From Alphaproteobacteria bacterium (lineage in GTDB: Bacteria; Pseudomonadota; Alphaproteobacteria; DSM-16000; Inquilinaceae): a stretch of DNA of 40,871 nt. Shown here piece by piece: positions 18,197 to 28,127 of this stretch (its first letter is position 1; each line of letters opens with the position of its first letter). Under the pieces are notes generated by a model. That model saw only the letters and a list, made by a program, of their open reading frames with translations, was not told the origin of the DNA and did no database searches. The DNA is taken from NCBI GenBank assembly GCA_028281985.1, contig JANQIU010000079.1:1-40871 (forward strand). The letters run 5' to 3'. Both the position numbers and the translations under genes were made by a program.

Positions 18197-20167
18197 TCAC
18201 GCGTGGGTGCGGGCCAGATCCGGCGGCATTGCCTCTTTAGATAGTGACTGGATCGCCCCATCAAGGGCAAGGATTTCCTGATCCTTGCCGCCGAGGCGGC
18301 GTAGCGCCACCGTCCGTTCTTCGGCTTCGCGCTTGCCGACCACAGCAATCACCGGGGTCTTGGCGTGGCTATGCTCACGGACCTTATAGGTGATCTTCTC
18401 GTTGCGCAGGTCGATCTGGGCGCGCAGGCCGGCCGCCTTGAGCGCCGCCGCCACCTCCTGGGCATAGTCGTCGGCATCGCCGGTAATCGTCGCGACCACC
18501 ACCTGGATCGGCGCCAGCCAGAGCGGCAGGCGCCCGCCGCAGTGTTCGATCAGGATCGCCAGGAACCGTTCGATCGACCCCAGGATCGCGCGGTGCAGCA
18601 TGGCCGGGCGGTAGCGCTGACCGTCCTCGCCCACATAGCTAGCGTCCAGGCGCTCGGGCAGGACATAGTCCAACTGTAGTGTCCCGCATTGCCAGGACCG
18701 GCCGATCGCGTCGGTCAGGTGGAACTCCAGCTTCGGGCCGTAGAAGGCGCCCTCGCCCGGGTTCATGACGACGGGCACGCCGGCGGCATCAGTGGCGTCG
18801 CGCAGGTTCTTCTCCGCCCGGTCCCAGGTTGCGTCGTCGCCGGCCCGCACCGGCGGCCGGTCGGCGAACATGACGACGACGTCGTCGAAGCCGAAATCCC
18901 GGTAGACCGACATCAAAAGCCGGCAGAAATCGGCCGTTTCCGGCACGATCTGGTCTTCCCTGCAGAAGATGTGCGCATCGTCCTGGACGAAAGCGCGCAC
19001 CCGCATCAGCCCGTGCAGCGCCCCCGACGGCTCGTTGCGGTGGCAGGAGCCGAACTCGGCCATGCGGATCGGCAGGTCGCGGTAGCTTTTGATGCCCTGG
19101 CGGAAGATCTGCACATGACCGGGGCAATTCATCGGCTTGATCGCCAGGGTCTTATCCTCGTCGACACTGACGGTGAACATGTTGTGTTCCCCGAACTTGT
19201 CCCAGTGTCCCGACTTCTCCCACAGGCTACTGTCGATCAGAGCCGGCGTCTTGACCTCGCCGTAGTCGGCTTCCCCCAGCCGGCGGCGTATGTAGTCCGT
19301 CACCGTGCGATACAGCATCCACCCGTTGGCATGCCAGAAGATGTCGCCGCGCGCTTCCTCCTGCTGGTGGAACAGCTCCATCTCGCGGCCGAGCCGGCGG
19401 TGATCCCGCTTCTCGGCCTCCTCCAGCATGGTCAGGTGGGCCTTGAGTTCCTTGTCGTCGCGCCAGGCCGTTCCATAGATCCGCTGCAACATCGGGTTGC
19501 GGTGATCGCCGCGCCAGTAGGCGCCAGCCACCTTCATCAGCTTGAAGGATTGGCCGACATGGCCGGTCGTGGGCATGTGCGGACCGCGACACAGGTCGCA
19601 CCAGTCACCCTGACGGTAGATGCTGATCGTCTCGCTGGCCGGCAAGTCGCGGATGATCTCCGCCTTGTACCGTTCGCCGATCCCATCGAAATGGCGGATC
19701 GCCTCATCCCGATCCCACTCTTCCCGGGTGAACGGGCTGCGCCGGGCGATGATCTCGCGCATCTTCTCCTCGATACGCCCCAGGTCATCCGGCGTGAACG
19801 GTTCGTCTCGGGCGAAATCGTAGTAGAAGCCGGTCTCAATCGCCGGGCCGATCGTCACCTGCGTACCCGGATAGAGCGTCTGCACCGCCTCGGCCATCAC
19901 ATGGGCGGCGTCGTGGCGGATCAGGTCCAGGGCTTCCGGCGAACTCCGCGTCAGGATCTCCACCGTGGCATCACCGGCAATCGGCGTTGCCAGATCGCAG
20001 ATGTCCCCGTCACGCTTCACGGCAATGGCGTCCTTGGCCAGCCGCTTGCCGATGTCCGCTGCGATGTCGGCGCCGGTGACCGGCGCGGTGAAAGTGCGCC
20101 GGGACCCATCCGGCAACGTCACCGCGAACTCGGACCCTTGCTGCGCCTCGGCATCGACCGCGGACAT
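18197..20167 (-). CDS. thrS: Threonyl-tRNA synthetase
   Basis: Charges tRNA-Thr with threonine. 656 residues, full length. An N-terminal TGS domain (about 12-75, ending VEILTR) is followed by the editing domain with [11 protein letters not shown] and the distal Cys/His pocket, then the class II catalytic core: MNCPGH with the zinc-ligand Cys, motif 2 [12 protein letters not shown], and motif 3 [13 protein letters not shown]. An anticodon-binding domain closes the protein ([26 protein letters not shown]). AAGGAG precedes the ATG by about ten bases. A TTGACA promoter element lies just upstream, overlapping the preceding gene's stop codon. The thrS-infC order is conserved in many bacteria. Confidence 0.97.
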   Translation of the reverse strand: MSAVDAEAQQGSEFAVTLPDGSRRTFTAPVTGADIAADIGKRLAKDAIAVKRDGDICDLATPIAGDATVEILTRSSPEALDLIRHDAAHVMAEAVQTLYPGTQVTIGPAIETGFYYDFARDEPFTPDDLGRIEEKMREIIARRSPFTREEWDRDEAIRHFDGIGERYKAEIIRDLPASETISIYRQGDWCDLCRGPHMPTTGHVGQSFKLMKVAGAYWRGDHRNPMLQRIYGTAWRDDKELKAHLTMLEEAEKRDHRRLGREMELFHQQEEARGDIFWHANGWMLYRTVTDYIRRRLGEADYGEVKTPALIDSSLWEKSGHWDKFGEHNMFTVSVDEDKTLAIKPMNCPGHVQIFRQGIKSYRDLPIRMAEFGSCHRNEPSGALHGLMRVRAFVQDDAHIFCREDQIVPETADFCRLLMSVYRDFGFDDVVVMFADRPPVRAGDDATWDRAEKNLRDATDAAGVPVVMNPGEGAFYGPKLEFHLTDAIGRSWQCGTLQLDYVLPERLDASYVGEDGQRYRPAMLHRAILGSIERFLAILIEHCGGRLPLWLAPIQVVVATITGDADDYAQEVAAALKAAGLRAQIDLRNEKITYKVREHSHAKTPVIAVVGKREAEERTVALRRLGGKDQEILALDGAIQSLSKEAMPPDLARTHA

Positions 20168-20207
20168 GGAAGACTACTCCTTTTCCCTGGTGTGTGCTGC
20201 TGACCGG

Positions 20208-20235
20208 ACACTATGGTCGGCATCTGCCCTGTCAA
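20208..20235 (-). promoter_or_regulatory. thrS: Putative thrS promoter
   Basis: On the minus strand TTGACA (20235-20230) is followed after 16 bases by TAGTGT (20213-20208), about 40 bases before the thrS start. The -35 is a perfect consensus, while the -10 is weak. The -35 overlaps the stop codon of the upstream GT9 gene. Confidence 0.45.
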
Positions 20236-21233
20236 GCGCTGTGCAGGTCGCCCACAGAGTCCGGCAAGGCCTGAACCACGGCTTCGACCGGCATCGCGTC
20301 CAGCCGGTCGCGGCGCAGCACCGCCACCGACCGGCCCATCGGGCGCGACCGATCAGGATCGGAGGCGGCGGAGAACAGCACCAGCGAAGGGCACCCGACA
20401 CGCGCCAGCAAGTGCATCGGCCCGGTGTCGTTGCCCACCGCCACCGTCGCGGCCCGGCCCAGTCCGGCAAGCTGATGCAGGTCGGTCATCCCGCCCAGGT
20501 CACGACAACCGGGGCACGCCGCCTTGATCAGGTCGATCGCCTCCCGCTCCGCCGACGTACCGACCAGAACCGGCGTGACGCCCCGCGCCAACAGATGCCC
20601 GGCCAGCGCCGCGAACCGATCCGCCGGCCAGCGTTTCTCAGGCCGGTGGGCGGACCCGCCGGGGACCAGCAGGGCATAGGGCGTGCCGAGGCCGTATTCG
20701 GCGATGTCCGCATCGAGCCACTCCAGGGCCGGCTCGGGCAGGCGGCCCAGCCCTGCGGCCGCCAGATGCGTGGCCAGCCAATCCCGGGCATGGGGACCTG
20801 GCGCGGCGGCACGCGGCGGCCGCACCACCGCCGCCCTGCGCTGCCGGCCAGTCCACCAGGGCCGCCGGGCGCCCAGAATCCGGAACAGCAAGTCGGTCCG
20901 ATCGGAATTCTGCAGATCGTAGACGCGGCAGAACCCCGCCTCCGCCACCTGCCGGCGCAGCCGGAACCAGGCAGCGACCTGCCAGGTCCGCGGCGCGGGA
21001 TCGGTCCAGACCTGATCGAACCAGGGCATGGACCGGGCGAACCCGGCGAACGGCGCGCGGGTCAGCAGCACGAGCTCCGCCGCGGGATGGGCGGCGCGGA
21101 TCGCCGCAAATCCCTCGAAACTCAGGACAATGTCGCCAAGCGCGCCATGCCTGATGACCAGGATACGCTCCGGCGGGCGGTCCCCGCCCGCAGAACCGTT
21201 CGCGGCGTCATCCGTCACCGCGCGCCTTGCCAT
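20232..21233 (-). CDS. Glycosyltransferase family 9 (heptosyltransferase-like)
   Basis: Likely transfers a heptose or related sugar during LPS core synthesis at the inner face of the cytoplasmic membrane. 333 residues with GT-B layout: RHGALGDIVLSF in the N-terminal lobe, the PGGSAHRPEKRWP donor-site region, and GNDTGPMHLLARVG in the C-terminal lobe, all GT9 hallmarks. The ATG at 21233 follows AAGGA by about seven bases; an ATG at 21272 is in frame but weaker. It sits between the O-antigen ligase-like gene (161 bases upstream) and thrS. Donor and acceptor cannot be read from sequence; ADP-heptose is the usual donor. Confidence 0.85.
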   Translation of the reverse strand: MARRAVTDDAANGSAGGDRPPERILVIRHGALGDIVLSFEGFAAIRAAHPAAELVLLTRAPFAGFARSMPWFDQVWTDPAPRTWQVAAWFRLRRQVAEAGFCRVYDLQNSDRTDLLFRILGARRPWWTGRQRRAAVVRPPRAAAPGPHARDWLATHLAAAGLGRLPEPALEWLDADIAEYGLGTPYALLVPGGSAHRPEKRWPADRFAALAGHLLARGVTPVLVGTSAEREAIDLIKAACPGCRDLGGMTDLHQLAGLGRAATVAVGNDTGPMHLLARVGCPSLVLFSAASDPDRSRPMGRSVAVLRRDRLDAMPVEAVVQALPDSVGDLHSA

Positions 21234-21394
21234 TCGTCGTCCTTGGTCAAGAAACGGCGCACCAACACTCATTCCGGAATGGAGTTCGGAAGTCCGCCGC
21301 CGGCTGCTGGGCAGTCTGTGCGGAGGCGTGCAGCGGATCGTCGTTCGACGTGTTCAGGTACAGTCGCATCGACGAACGGGCAAGGACCGCATCG

Positions 21395-22624
21395 TCACCG
21401 GCCCGTTGCTGGCGCGTCGGCCGGCCACCGGCTCCCCCGGGTGGAGGCCAGCAACCCCAGAGCATAGCCGGACGCGGCGAACAGGAAGGCGAGCCACCAC
21501 CCCTGCCAGATGCCGTAGGACAGCGCGAGGATCACGCTGGCCGACGTGATAGCGGCTTGGCCGGCGGCCCGCTGCGGGTCGGGCCAGGTTAGGACCTGGC
21601 GAACCACACAGACCATGAGGGCGGTCAGCAGGCCGACCCCCACCAGCCCGGTTTCAACCCAAACCTGGAGCAGGGCGTGGTGCGGATGCACCGCCTCGCC
21701 ATGGTACCTCAGCGGATCCAACCGCGAAGGTTGATCATGTTCCAGCAACCGGAACGTATCGAAACCGGTACCGAAGATGGGCCGATCGACCGCGTGGTCG
21801 ACCGCTGCATCCCAGATTTCCACCCGATGCTGCCAAGAATGCGGCAGGTTGCCGATCGTGTCCCATGCCCGATCATAAACGATCGGTGCCACGACAATGG
21901 GACCCAACGTCCAGGCTATCAGGACACCCAGCATCGCCAAGGTGCCGAGCCGCCGCCGCCAGAGGCTCACCAGGTAAACGGTGGCGCCAACGGCAAATCC
22001 GACGATACCCGCCGCCGATCCTCCGGAGAAAAGCAAGATCGCTGCACAAGCGCAGACGGCGGCCAACCTGGCTCGCCCACCGGAAGAAGCGTCGGCGAGC
22101 GGTAACAGCCAGATGACGATCGCCAGGGTGGTGAGGCCGGCATTGACGCCGGAGCCGCTTGGAAACAGCGCGGCCGGCCATCCGCTGGTCGCGCCCAATG
22201 CGGCCACCAGCTTGCCGACGACGATCCAGACCATGCCGGCGACGATGCCGACCAGCAGGGCACGCCCGAGCCAAGGGCCATCGACATCGCCGGCATACCG
22301 CAGAACCACTATCATCACCGGCCCCAACAGTAGGATCGGCAGAACACGGGCCAGCTTCTCGGTGGAGAATCCGGGATCCACGCTCCACAGCAGCCCAAGC
22401 GCGCACCATGCCAGCAGCGCCCCAACCAGGATTGCTCCCGGCAGCGCAGCCCGCCAGTTCAGCCTCGGGGCCGCACCGACCATGGCCAGCGCCGCCAAAG
22501 CGAAGGCAATGCCCAGGCTGGTGGCGACTTGCACCTTGCTGATCACCGCCATGACGGTGATGGCAATGGCCGTTGTCAGCACGGAAACCCGAAGCAGGCG
22601 GCCTTGCAGCGAAACCCATGTCAT
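21395..22624 (-). CDS. O-antigen ligase / Wzy-type polymerase family membrane protein
   Basis: Inner-membrane protein of 409 residues with about ten to twelve hydrophobic segments. A large periplasmic loop precedes the family signature HPHHALLQVWVETG (about residues 300-313), the Wzy_C/WaaL hallmark that includes the essential His. Members either attach O-polysaccharide to lipid A-core or polymerise glycans. The loop also carries IWDAAVDHAVDRPIFGTGFDTF, split by the FGTG turn usual in this family. The ATG at 22624 has no strong ribosome site. It is divergent from the GT4 gene and in line with the GT9 gene, suggesting joint action in surface glycan assembly. Ligase versus polymerase is undecided. 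Confidence 0.8.
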   Translation of the reverse strand: MTWVSLQGRLLRVSVLTTAIAITVMAVISKVQVATSLGIAFALAALAMVGAAPRLNWRAALPGAILVGALLAWCALGLLWSVDPGFSTEKLARVLPILLLGPVMIVVLRYAGDVDGPWLGRALLVGIVAGMVWIVVGKLVAALGATSGWPAALFPSGSGVNAGLTTLAIVIWLLPLADASSGGRARLAAVCACAAILLFSGGSAAGIVGFAVGATVYLVSLWRRRLGTLAMLGVLIAWTLGPIVVAPIVYDRAWDTIGNLPHSWQHRVEIWDAAVDHAVDRPIFGTGFDTFRLLEHDQPSRLDPLRYHGEAVHPHHALLQVWVETGLVGVGLLTALMVCVVRQVLTWPDPQRAAGQAAITSASVILALSYGIWQGWWLAFLFAASGYALGLLASTRGSRWPADAPATGR

Positions 22625-22783
22625 TCAGGTGCACCCGAGCACTGTGTTTCTGACACCTCAATTGGCGGTAGCGGTCGCCAGGGAGCTATGGCCAGTGGAG
22701 CCAGAGCATTGACCAACCAGTCCCGGCGCGGCAAGCATTGGCTTCCTGCGGCCAGTCCGCGACGTGGCAAATCGGTGTTCCTG

Positions 22784-23824
22784 ATGCGGTTGATGCAGGT
22801 GCTGGCCGGTGGGCGGCATGGCGGGGCCGAGACCTTCTATGTCAACCTGGTCAAACACCTGCACGAGGCCGGGGTGACGCAGAAACCGGTGGTGCGCGGT
22901 TGGCCGGAACGCCTGACCGACTTGCGCGACGCCGGTCTCAACCCCATAGCGGTTCCCTTTCGTGGCGCGCTCGACCCAATAACACCGTGGCGGCTGCACC
23001 GGATCGAGAAGCAGTGGCAGCCCGACGCCGTCATGACCTGGATGAGCCGGGCCAGCGGCGCCATGCATACCCGCCGGGCACCGCATGTCGCGCGGGTCGG
23101 CCACTACTACAAGATAAAGTACTTCGGTCACTGTGACGCGCTGATTGCGATTGCCCCCGGCATTGCCGATCATTTCGCCGAACTGGGGTTTCCGCGCGAG
23201 CGGATCCACGTCGTCCCCAACTACACCGACCATCGCCCGCAGGACCCCATGCCGCGCGATGCCTTCGACACCCCCGCCGAAGCGCCCCACATTCTGGCGC
23301 TGGGGAGACTGCACCGGAACAAGGGCTTCGACGTACTGCTCGCCGCGTTGTCCGGTTTGCCGGGCGTGTTCGTCTGGTTTGCAGGCGACGGTCCCGAGCG
23401 GGATCCGCTGGAGCAACAGGCTCGCGACCTCGGAATCGCCGACCGGGTTCGGTTCCTGGGATGGCGCACGGATGTGTCGGCGCTGATCCAGGCGTCGGAC
23501 GTGGTCGCCATGCCGTCCCGGCACGAGGGCTTCGGGACGGTGATCCTGGAGGCCTGGGCGCACGGTGTCCCCCTGGTCGCAGCGGCCAGTCAGGGTCCCC
23601 GAGATGTCGTGAGGGATGGCGAGACCGGCCTTCTGGTGCCGGTGGACGACACCATGGCACTGGGCGCCGCGCTGCGCCGGGTCCTGTTCGAGCCGTCCCT
23701 CGCCGAGGACCTGGCCGCTGCCGCCCGGACCGAGTATGTGGCTCGATACTCCCGAACGGCCGTCATCCAGCAGTACATCAGCACCCTTTCGGAGATAAGT
23801 CGTCTGGGAAAAATCAAGCAGTGA
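22784..23824 (+). CDS. Glycosyltransferase family 4
   Basis: GT-B retaining glycosyltransferase of 346 residues, probably building LPS or another surface glycan. The N-terminal lobe opens MRLMQVLAGGRHGGAETFYV, whose GGAE loop is typical. The C-terminal lobe has LALGRLHRNKGFDVLLAAL and the donor-binding MPSRHEGFGTVILEAWAHGVP with the E-x7-E pair. The start at 22784 is where family similarity begins. An in-frame ATG at 22688 with AGGGAG close by would add 32 basic residues and cannot be excluded. Divergent from the O-antigen ligase-like gene. The sugar is unknown. Confidence 0.85.
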   Translation: MRLMQVLAGGRHGGAETFYVNLVKHLHEAGVTQKPVVRGWPERLTDLRDAGLNPIAVPFRGALDPITPWRLHRIEKQWQPDAVMTWMSRASGAMHTRRAPHVARVGHYYKIKYFGHCDALIAIAPGIADHFAELGFPRERIHVVPNYTDHRPQDPMPRDAFDTPAEAPHILALGRLHRNKGFDVLLAALSGLPGVFVWFAGDGPERDPLEQQARDLGIADRVRFLGWRTDVSALIQASDVVAMPSRHEGFGTVILEAWAHGVPLVAAASQGPRDVVRDGETGLLVPVDDTMALGAALRRVLFEPSLAEDLAAAARTEYVARYSRTAVIQQYISTLSEISRLGKIKQ

Positions 23825-24274
23825 CGTCGCTCGACTCAGGCCATTTCGCGATATCAGGAGCGGGACGGAAGATCTTTTTTTATGCAAAGAGCCCCACTAC
23901 AGGAACTCTATTTCGGACCAAAAGCGGAGCCCCTAATCCGCCAACTTCCTGTAAACCAACGCATCAAACATGAATTCAGCGCCGCAAGTGATAGACCACA
24001 GAATAAGCAATCAGAGGAAGATTGTTTCCAGCACAATCTGCACAGGTTGCACTCAAACTCCCTTAACTCTCTATTTTCCAATTATGCGGTTTCCCAAGCT
24101 TGCGCATTGCTGATGCATAATAATCGTATGAATAAGCGAACGTTTAATTAACCACTCGTGTTGTAGGCTTTTTGAGTCAACTCGGATTACCGGTTCCACC
24201 GAACGCTTGGAGAACCCGTATACGCTAATCCGACCCGATTGACCCGACAACGACGACCCGGGAGGACACACGCG
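23825..24274. other. AT-rich intergenic region upstream of the chemoreceptor
   Basis: 450 bases without a credible gene. Base composition drops sharply: 24121-24180 is 35% GC by direct count, against the strongly GC-rich flanks. It contains an inverted repeat AGATTGT/ACAATCT (24019-24025 and 24033-24039) and a short palindrome GCAT-tgctg-ATGC near 24103-24115. An open frame at 23882-24151 (89 codons) has no ribosome site and unusual composition, and I do not call it. The region probably carries the chemoreceptor promoter, but no clear -35/-10 pair or flagellar sigma-28 site is visible. Confidence 0.5.
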
Positions 24275-26290
24275 ATGGTCCCCAGCTTCCGCCTGCGCAT
24301 AGGGCACCGAATTCTGATCGGCTTTGCGATCGTCCTGCTGATCATGGCGGCGCTGGGTATCACAAGCATCCTCGGCCTTTCCAACGCCCGCGGCGACTTC
24401 GTCTGGTTTCGCGATCACGCCAGCGAAACGGCGGAGAGCGGACGGGTACAGGCGAACCTGCTGACAGCGCGACTGGCGGTGAAAGACTTCCTCATCGGGT
24501 CCGACATGACCGACGCGGAAACAGTCCGCGACCGGGCCCGGTCAGCCATCGACCTCGCCGAGGGCGTCCGCGCGATGACCCGGGCCGGATCGCGGGAGGA
24601 AGCGCTTTTCCAAGAGCTCGCCGGCAATCTCGACACCTATCTTCAGGCGTTCGAAGAGGTGGTACCCTTGCAGCAGCGGCATGACGCGATCATGGCCGAG
24701 CTGGCCGTACTGGGTCGCGCGGCCGAGCAGGCGCTGACCAGCATCATTACGACCGCACACCAGGACAACGACATCGAGGCGGCCTTCCTCGCCGGTCAGG
24801 CTGTACGCCACCTGCTGCTGGGTCGCCTTTACACGCATATGTATGCAACGGACTCGGCTCCGGCGAGCATCGACCGGGCGAGCAGTGAGTTCGCTTCACT
24901 CGAGGAAGCGGATAGAGCGATGCTTGCGGTGCTGGAAAACGCCGACCGGCGAAGCCGGGCGCAAGAAGCCGTCGACGCCACCGCTGCGTATGTCCGCCTT
25001 ATCGAAGAGCTTCGCCAAGTCACCGAGACTCGCGATTCCATCGTTGACGACCAGCTGAACGAGATTGGCCCGACCATCGCCCAACAGATCGAGGACTTCA
25101 AACTCGAGATCAAAGACCAGCAGCACGTCGTCGGAACCGAAGCCGAAGAGGCGATGGCGACCCAGATCTGGACGGCGATCGCCCTCTCCTCCGGTGCGAC
25201 GCTGCTCGGTCTGGCCATCGCCCTGATCATCGGCCGGGCGATCGCCCGCCCGGTGATCAGCATGACGGCCGCCATGGGCAGGTTGGCCGAAGGCGACACC
25301 GGCGTCGCGGTCCCGGCCCAAGGCCGCCAGGACGAGATCGGCGACATGGCCAAAGCCGTCCAGGTGTTCAAGGACAACGCGGAGAAGGTCGAACGGATGG
25401 CGGCTGAGCGCGCCGAGGCTGAGCAGCGGCTCGCGGAAGAAAGCAAGCGGGCCGCCGCCGAACTGGCCGACCGGTTCGAAGCCCAGGTGCAAGGCGTGGT
25501 CGGTACCCTGCGCCATTCCGCCGACAACCTGAGCACAGCCTCCCAGGATATGGCGTCGGCCACCGAGCAGTCGCGCGAGCAGACGACCTCGGTCGCCAGC
25601 GCGGCCGACCATGCGTCGGCCAACCTGCAGACGGCAGCGTCGGCAGCCGAGGAAATGGCCAGTTCCATCGGCGAGATCTCGCGACAGGTGCACAGTTCCA
25701 GCGAGATGGCACAGGTTGCCCAGACACGATCGGGGGAAGCCGAGACAACGATCCGCGGCATGGCCGAGGTGGCCGACAGCATCAACGGTGTCGTCGAGCT
25801 GGTGACGGCAATCGCCGAACAGACGAACCTGCTGGCGCTCAATGCCACGATCGAGGCGGCACGCGCCGGTGACGCCGGCAAGGGCTTCGCCGTCGTGGCC
25901 CAGGAGGTCAAGAGCCTGGCCAATCAGACGGCCAAGGCAACCGAGGAGATTGCCGGCTACATCGGTCGTCTTCAGGGCTCGACAAAACAGGCGGTTACGG
26001 CAATCGCCGAGACGGCGGAAGTTGTCGGCCAGGTGTCGGAGATCGCGGGCCAGATTGCGGCCGCCACCGAACAGCAGACCGCGGCCACCAACGAGATCTC
26101 CCAGAACGTGCAGCAGGCCGCCACCGGCGCCCAAGAGGTCACCCACAACATCGCCGGCCTGACGGAAGTGGCCGAGCAGACCGGTGTGGCAGCCGAGAAG
26201 GTCCAGGTGTCTACCAACGATGTCGGCGACCAAACACGGGTCCTGCAGAGCGAGCTCGACAAGTTCCTGGCGACGCTGAGGGTTGCCTAG
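24275..26290 (+). CDS. Methyl-accepting chemotaxis protein
   Basis: Transmembrane chemoreceptor of 671 residues signalling to CheA/CheW. TM1 is about residues 12-34 and TM2 about 297-320 ([23 protein letters not shown]), enclosing a periplasmic, mostly helical sensor of about 260 residues, long enough for a helical bimodular type. A HAMP domain follows ([17 protein letters not shown], then [16 protein letters not shown]), then a coiled-coil signalling domain with the conserved hairpin tip around [18 protein letters not shown] (about 514-531) and [10 protein letters not shown]. No C-terminal CheR-tether pentapeptide is visible. The ATG at 24275 has GGGAGG about 11 bases upstream. The ligand is unknown. 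Convergent with the aldolase gene, with a 62-base gap. Confidence 0.93.
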   Translation: MVPSFRLRIGHRILIGFAIVLLIMAALGITSILGLSNARGDFVWFRDHASETAESGRVQANLLTARLAVKDFLIGSDMTDAETVRDRARSAIDLAEGVRAMTRAGSREEALFQELAGNLDTYLQAFEEVVPLQQRHDAIMAELAVLGRAAEQALTSIITTAHQDNDIEAAFLAGQAVRHLLLGRLYTHMYATDSAPASIDRASSEFASLEEADRAMLAVLENADRRSRAQEAVDATAAYVRLIEELRQVTETRDSIVDDQLNEIGPTIAQQIEDFKLEIKDQQHVVGTEAEEAMATQIWTAIALSSGATLLGLAIALIIGRAIARPVISMTAAMGRLAEGDTGVAVPAQGRQDEIGDMAKAVQVFKDNAEKVERMAAERAEAEQRLAEESKRAAAELADRFEAQVQGVVGTLRHSADNLSTASQDMASATEQSREQTTSVASAADHASANLQTAASAAEEMASSIGEISRQVHSSSEMAQVAQTRSGEAETTIRGMAEVADSINGVVELVTAIAEQTNLLALNATIEAARAGDAGKGFAVVAQEVKSLANQTAKATEEIAGYIGRLQGSTKQAVTAIAETAEVVGQVSEIAGQIAAATEQQTAATNEISQNVQQAATGAQEVTHNIAGLTEVAEQTGVAAEKVQVSTNDVGDQTRVLQSELDKFLATLRVA

Positions 26291-26352
26291 CGCAGCATCG
26301 CCTGCGCCCTGCCCTCACCCGGACATCCGCAACGCCATTCGTTGGGGGAAGC

Positions 26353-27000
26353 CTACTCGGCCGCGGTCCGGAGGCCATAGGTTGCGAACTTGGCCAGCAC
26401 GCGGTCGATCTCATCATCCGGCAGGACATTGTAGCGTCCGACCTGCAACACATTGAAGAACTGCCGGGCCAGGTTCTCTATTTCCACGGTCAGCCACATG
26501 GCCTGCTGCAGGGTACCGCCGGTGGCGATCAGCCCATGGTTGGCCAGAAGGCAGGCCTTGCGGTCGCGCATGGCCTCCACGGCGTTGGCGGACAGTTCCT
26601 CAGTGCCGTAGGTGGCGTACTTCGCGCAGCGGACCGAGTTACCGCCGGCGGCGGCGATCATGTAGTGCACGGCCGGGATGTCCAAACCCATGATGGCGAT
26701 GGTCGTCGCATAGGCGGAATGGGTGTGCACGACGGCGCCGGCCTCCGGCTTGCCCTGCAGGATGTCGCGGTGGAACCGCCATTCCGATGACGGCAGCTTG
26801 TCCGGATCATGGCTGCCGTCGAAGCCCATCGACAGGATGTCGCCGGGTGCCAGTTCCTCATAGGGCGTCGCGCTCGGCGTGATGAGAAACCGATCGCCCT
26901 GGCGAACGCTGATGTTGCCCGACGTTCCCTGGTTCAACCCGCTTTCGTTCATCAGAAGACAGTTGCGAATGATCTCCTGGCGGATCTTCAGATCGTCCAT
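26353..27000 (-). CDS. Class II aldolase, FucA / methylthioribulose-phosphate aldolase type
   Basis: Zinc aldolase cleaving a ketose-1-phosphate into dihydroxyacetone phosphate and an aldehyde. 215 residues, the same length as E. coli L-fuculose-1-phosphate aldolase, with its key residues at the same positions: Glu73 (PSSEWRFH), zinc ligands His92, His94 and His155, and Tyr113 (HYMIAAAGG). The same family includes Ald2, which cleaves 5-methylthioribulose-1-phosphate in the DHAP shunt (described in Rhodospirillum rubrum). No fucose isomerase or fuculokinase is visible, while mtnK lies at the other end of the cluster, so a 5-deoxy or 5-methylthio pentulose phosphate is a plausible substrate (inference). 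AAGAAGG precedes the ATG. A 223-base gap suggests a separate promoter. Confidence 0.85.
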   Translation of the reverse strand: MDDLKIRQEIIRNCLLMNESGLNQGTSGNISVRQGDRFLITPSATPYEELAPGDILSMGFDGSHDPDKLPSSEWRFHRDILQGKPEAGAVVHTHSAYATTIAIMGLDIPAVHYMIAAAGGNSVRCAKYATYGTEELSANAVEAMRDRKACLLANHGLIATGGTLQQAMWLTVEIENLARQFFNVLQVGRYNVLPDDEIDRVLAKFATYGLRTAAE

Positions 27001-27100
27001 GGGTGACCTTCTTCGGCTGCGGTTTGGGTCATGCCGCGTTCCAATGGCTACATCCGACCGCGGCGGGTTCGATCCGTTTCAACGACCCGGGGGCCGCTCG

Positions 27101-27115
27101 CCCGCCTTGGGCGGG
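27101..27115 (-). terminator. Hairpin between the HpcH-type and class II aldolase genes
   Basis: CCCGCC (27101-27106) and GGCGGG (27110-27115) with a 3-base loop in the 223-base gap. It could end or weaken transcription after the HpcH-type aldolase gene, or form part of the leader of the class II aldolase mRNA. No T-run follows. Confidence 0.3.
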
Positions 27116-27167
27116 GCGCGGGAAACCTCGAGGCTGCATGCCGAGACTGGCACCCGGGCCGCCCACG

Positions 27168-27180
27168 GTAAAACGGTTTT
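27168..27180. promoter_or_regulatory. Operator-like palindrome AAAAC-G-GTTTT
   Basis: AAAAC (27170-27174), one base, GTTTT (27176-27180), an AT-rich palindrome in GC-rich surroundings, 170 bases upstream of the class II aldolase start. The word GTAAAACG (27168-27175) recurs in reverse at 39785-39792 in the mtnK/ABC divergent region. It resembles LacI-type operators loosely; the regulator is unknown. Confidence 0.3.
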
Positions 27181-27223
27181 CCAGCAGGGCTGGCCTTCCG
27201 GGACATCAGGCCCGTCCGGCCCG

Positions 27224-28009
27224 CTAACCGCCGCTGCGCGCGATGGCCTCACGCATCTTCGCCGCTTCGGCGCGGGCGCCGCTGCGGATGAGTGCGACGT
27301 CCGAGGCACTGGCCAGGAGATGGTGTCCGCGGGCGAATAGTCCGGCCGGGTCTTCGCCATCTCGCGGAATCGTCGCCATCCAGCGGCCCGCCCCGCGGAT
27401 CTTGCGCTCAGCCTCGTTGACCAGGGCCACAACCTCCGGATCCTCCAGCTGCCCCAGTTTCCCGATGCTGCCGGACAGGTCGTACCGGCCGATGAACAGC
27501 ATGTCGGCACCGTCGACGGCGGCGATTTCCTCCAGGTCACCGACCGCCGCCGCACTTTCGATCTGCAGGATCAGCAGCAGATCCTCATGGGCATGGGCCG
27601 GGTAGTCCGCGTCGCGGCCATAGCCGCTGGCCCGGACATTCGGCGCCGCGAACCCCCGCCAGCCCCTGGGCGGATATCGGCAGGCGGCGACCGCCTCCCG
27701 CGCCGCAACGGCGGATTCCACCATGGGGATCATCAGCGACGACGCGCCGAGGTCCAGAATACGCTTCAGGTAGACCGGATCGTTCCAGGGGATGCGGACG
27801 ATCGGCTCGCCGCCGGCAGCCTCGACCGCGCGCAGCAGGTTCGCCGCCGTCTCCAGGCTTCCGGGCCCGTGCTCCAGATCCAGGATCACCGTCGGCCATC
27901 CGTTGTGCACGACGGCTTCCGCAACCTGGGGAACATTGAAGTCGATCCACGCCGCTCCGACCCGTTCGCCGGCCTCCAGCCGCCGTTTCAGCCGGTTCTC
28001 AAAACGCAT
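27224..28009 (-). CDS. HpcH/HpaI-family 2-oxo-acid aldolase
   Basis: Metal-dependent class II pyruvate aldolase family: reversible cleavage of a 4-hydroxy-2-oxo acid into pyruvate (or a homologue) and an aldehyde. 261 residues, TIM barrel: VILDLEHGPGS (His as base), VRIPWNDP (Arg), LQIESA (metal Glu), and DMLFIGRYDLSGSIG (metal Asp). The usual GPADLSASLG is altered to GRYDLSGSIG, which may shift specificity. Relatives include 4-hydroxy-2-oxoheptanedioate and 2-keto-3-deoxy-L-rhamnonate aldolases. The ATG follows a purine-rich GGGGGGGAAAG. It comes 118 bases after tctA, suggesting it acts on a product of the acid brought in by the TTT transporter (inference). Confidence 0.82.
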   Translation of the reverse strand: MRFENRLKRRLEAGERVGAAWIDFNVPQVAEAVVHNGWPTVILDLEHGPGSLETAANLLRAVEAAGGEPIVRIPWNDPVYLKRILDLGASSLMIPMVESAVAAREAVAACRYPPRGWRGFAAPNVRASGYGRDADYPAHAHEDLLLILQIESAAAVGDLEEIAAVDGADMLFIGRYDLSGSIGKLGQLEDPEVVALVNEAERKIRGAGRWMATIPRDGEDPAGLFARGHHLLASASDVALIRSGARAEAAKMREAIARSGG

Positions 28010-28127
28010 CTTTCCCCCCCTACACCGGCGGGCCCGCGTTCGGATGCGATCACCGAAGCGCAGGTCCGCTGACCTGTTTGAGCTAAGCGGTGACCTCCGT
28101 GCGCCATCGCTTGTCCTCGGGGAAGCC

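Noticed and set aside
23882-24151. An 89-codon open frame in the AT-rich patch
   Set aside because: No ribosome site, atypical composition and no recognisable motif; it probably reflects chance openness in low-GC DNA.
27064-27084. A GGGTTCGATCC run resembling a tRNA T-loop
   Set aside because: The five-base stem around the loop does not pair, and no anticodon or acceptor arm is present nearby.
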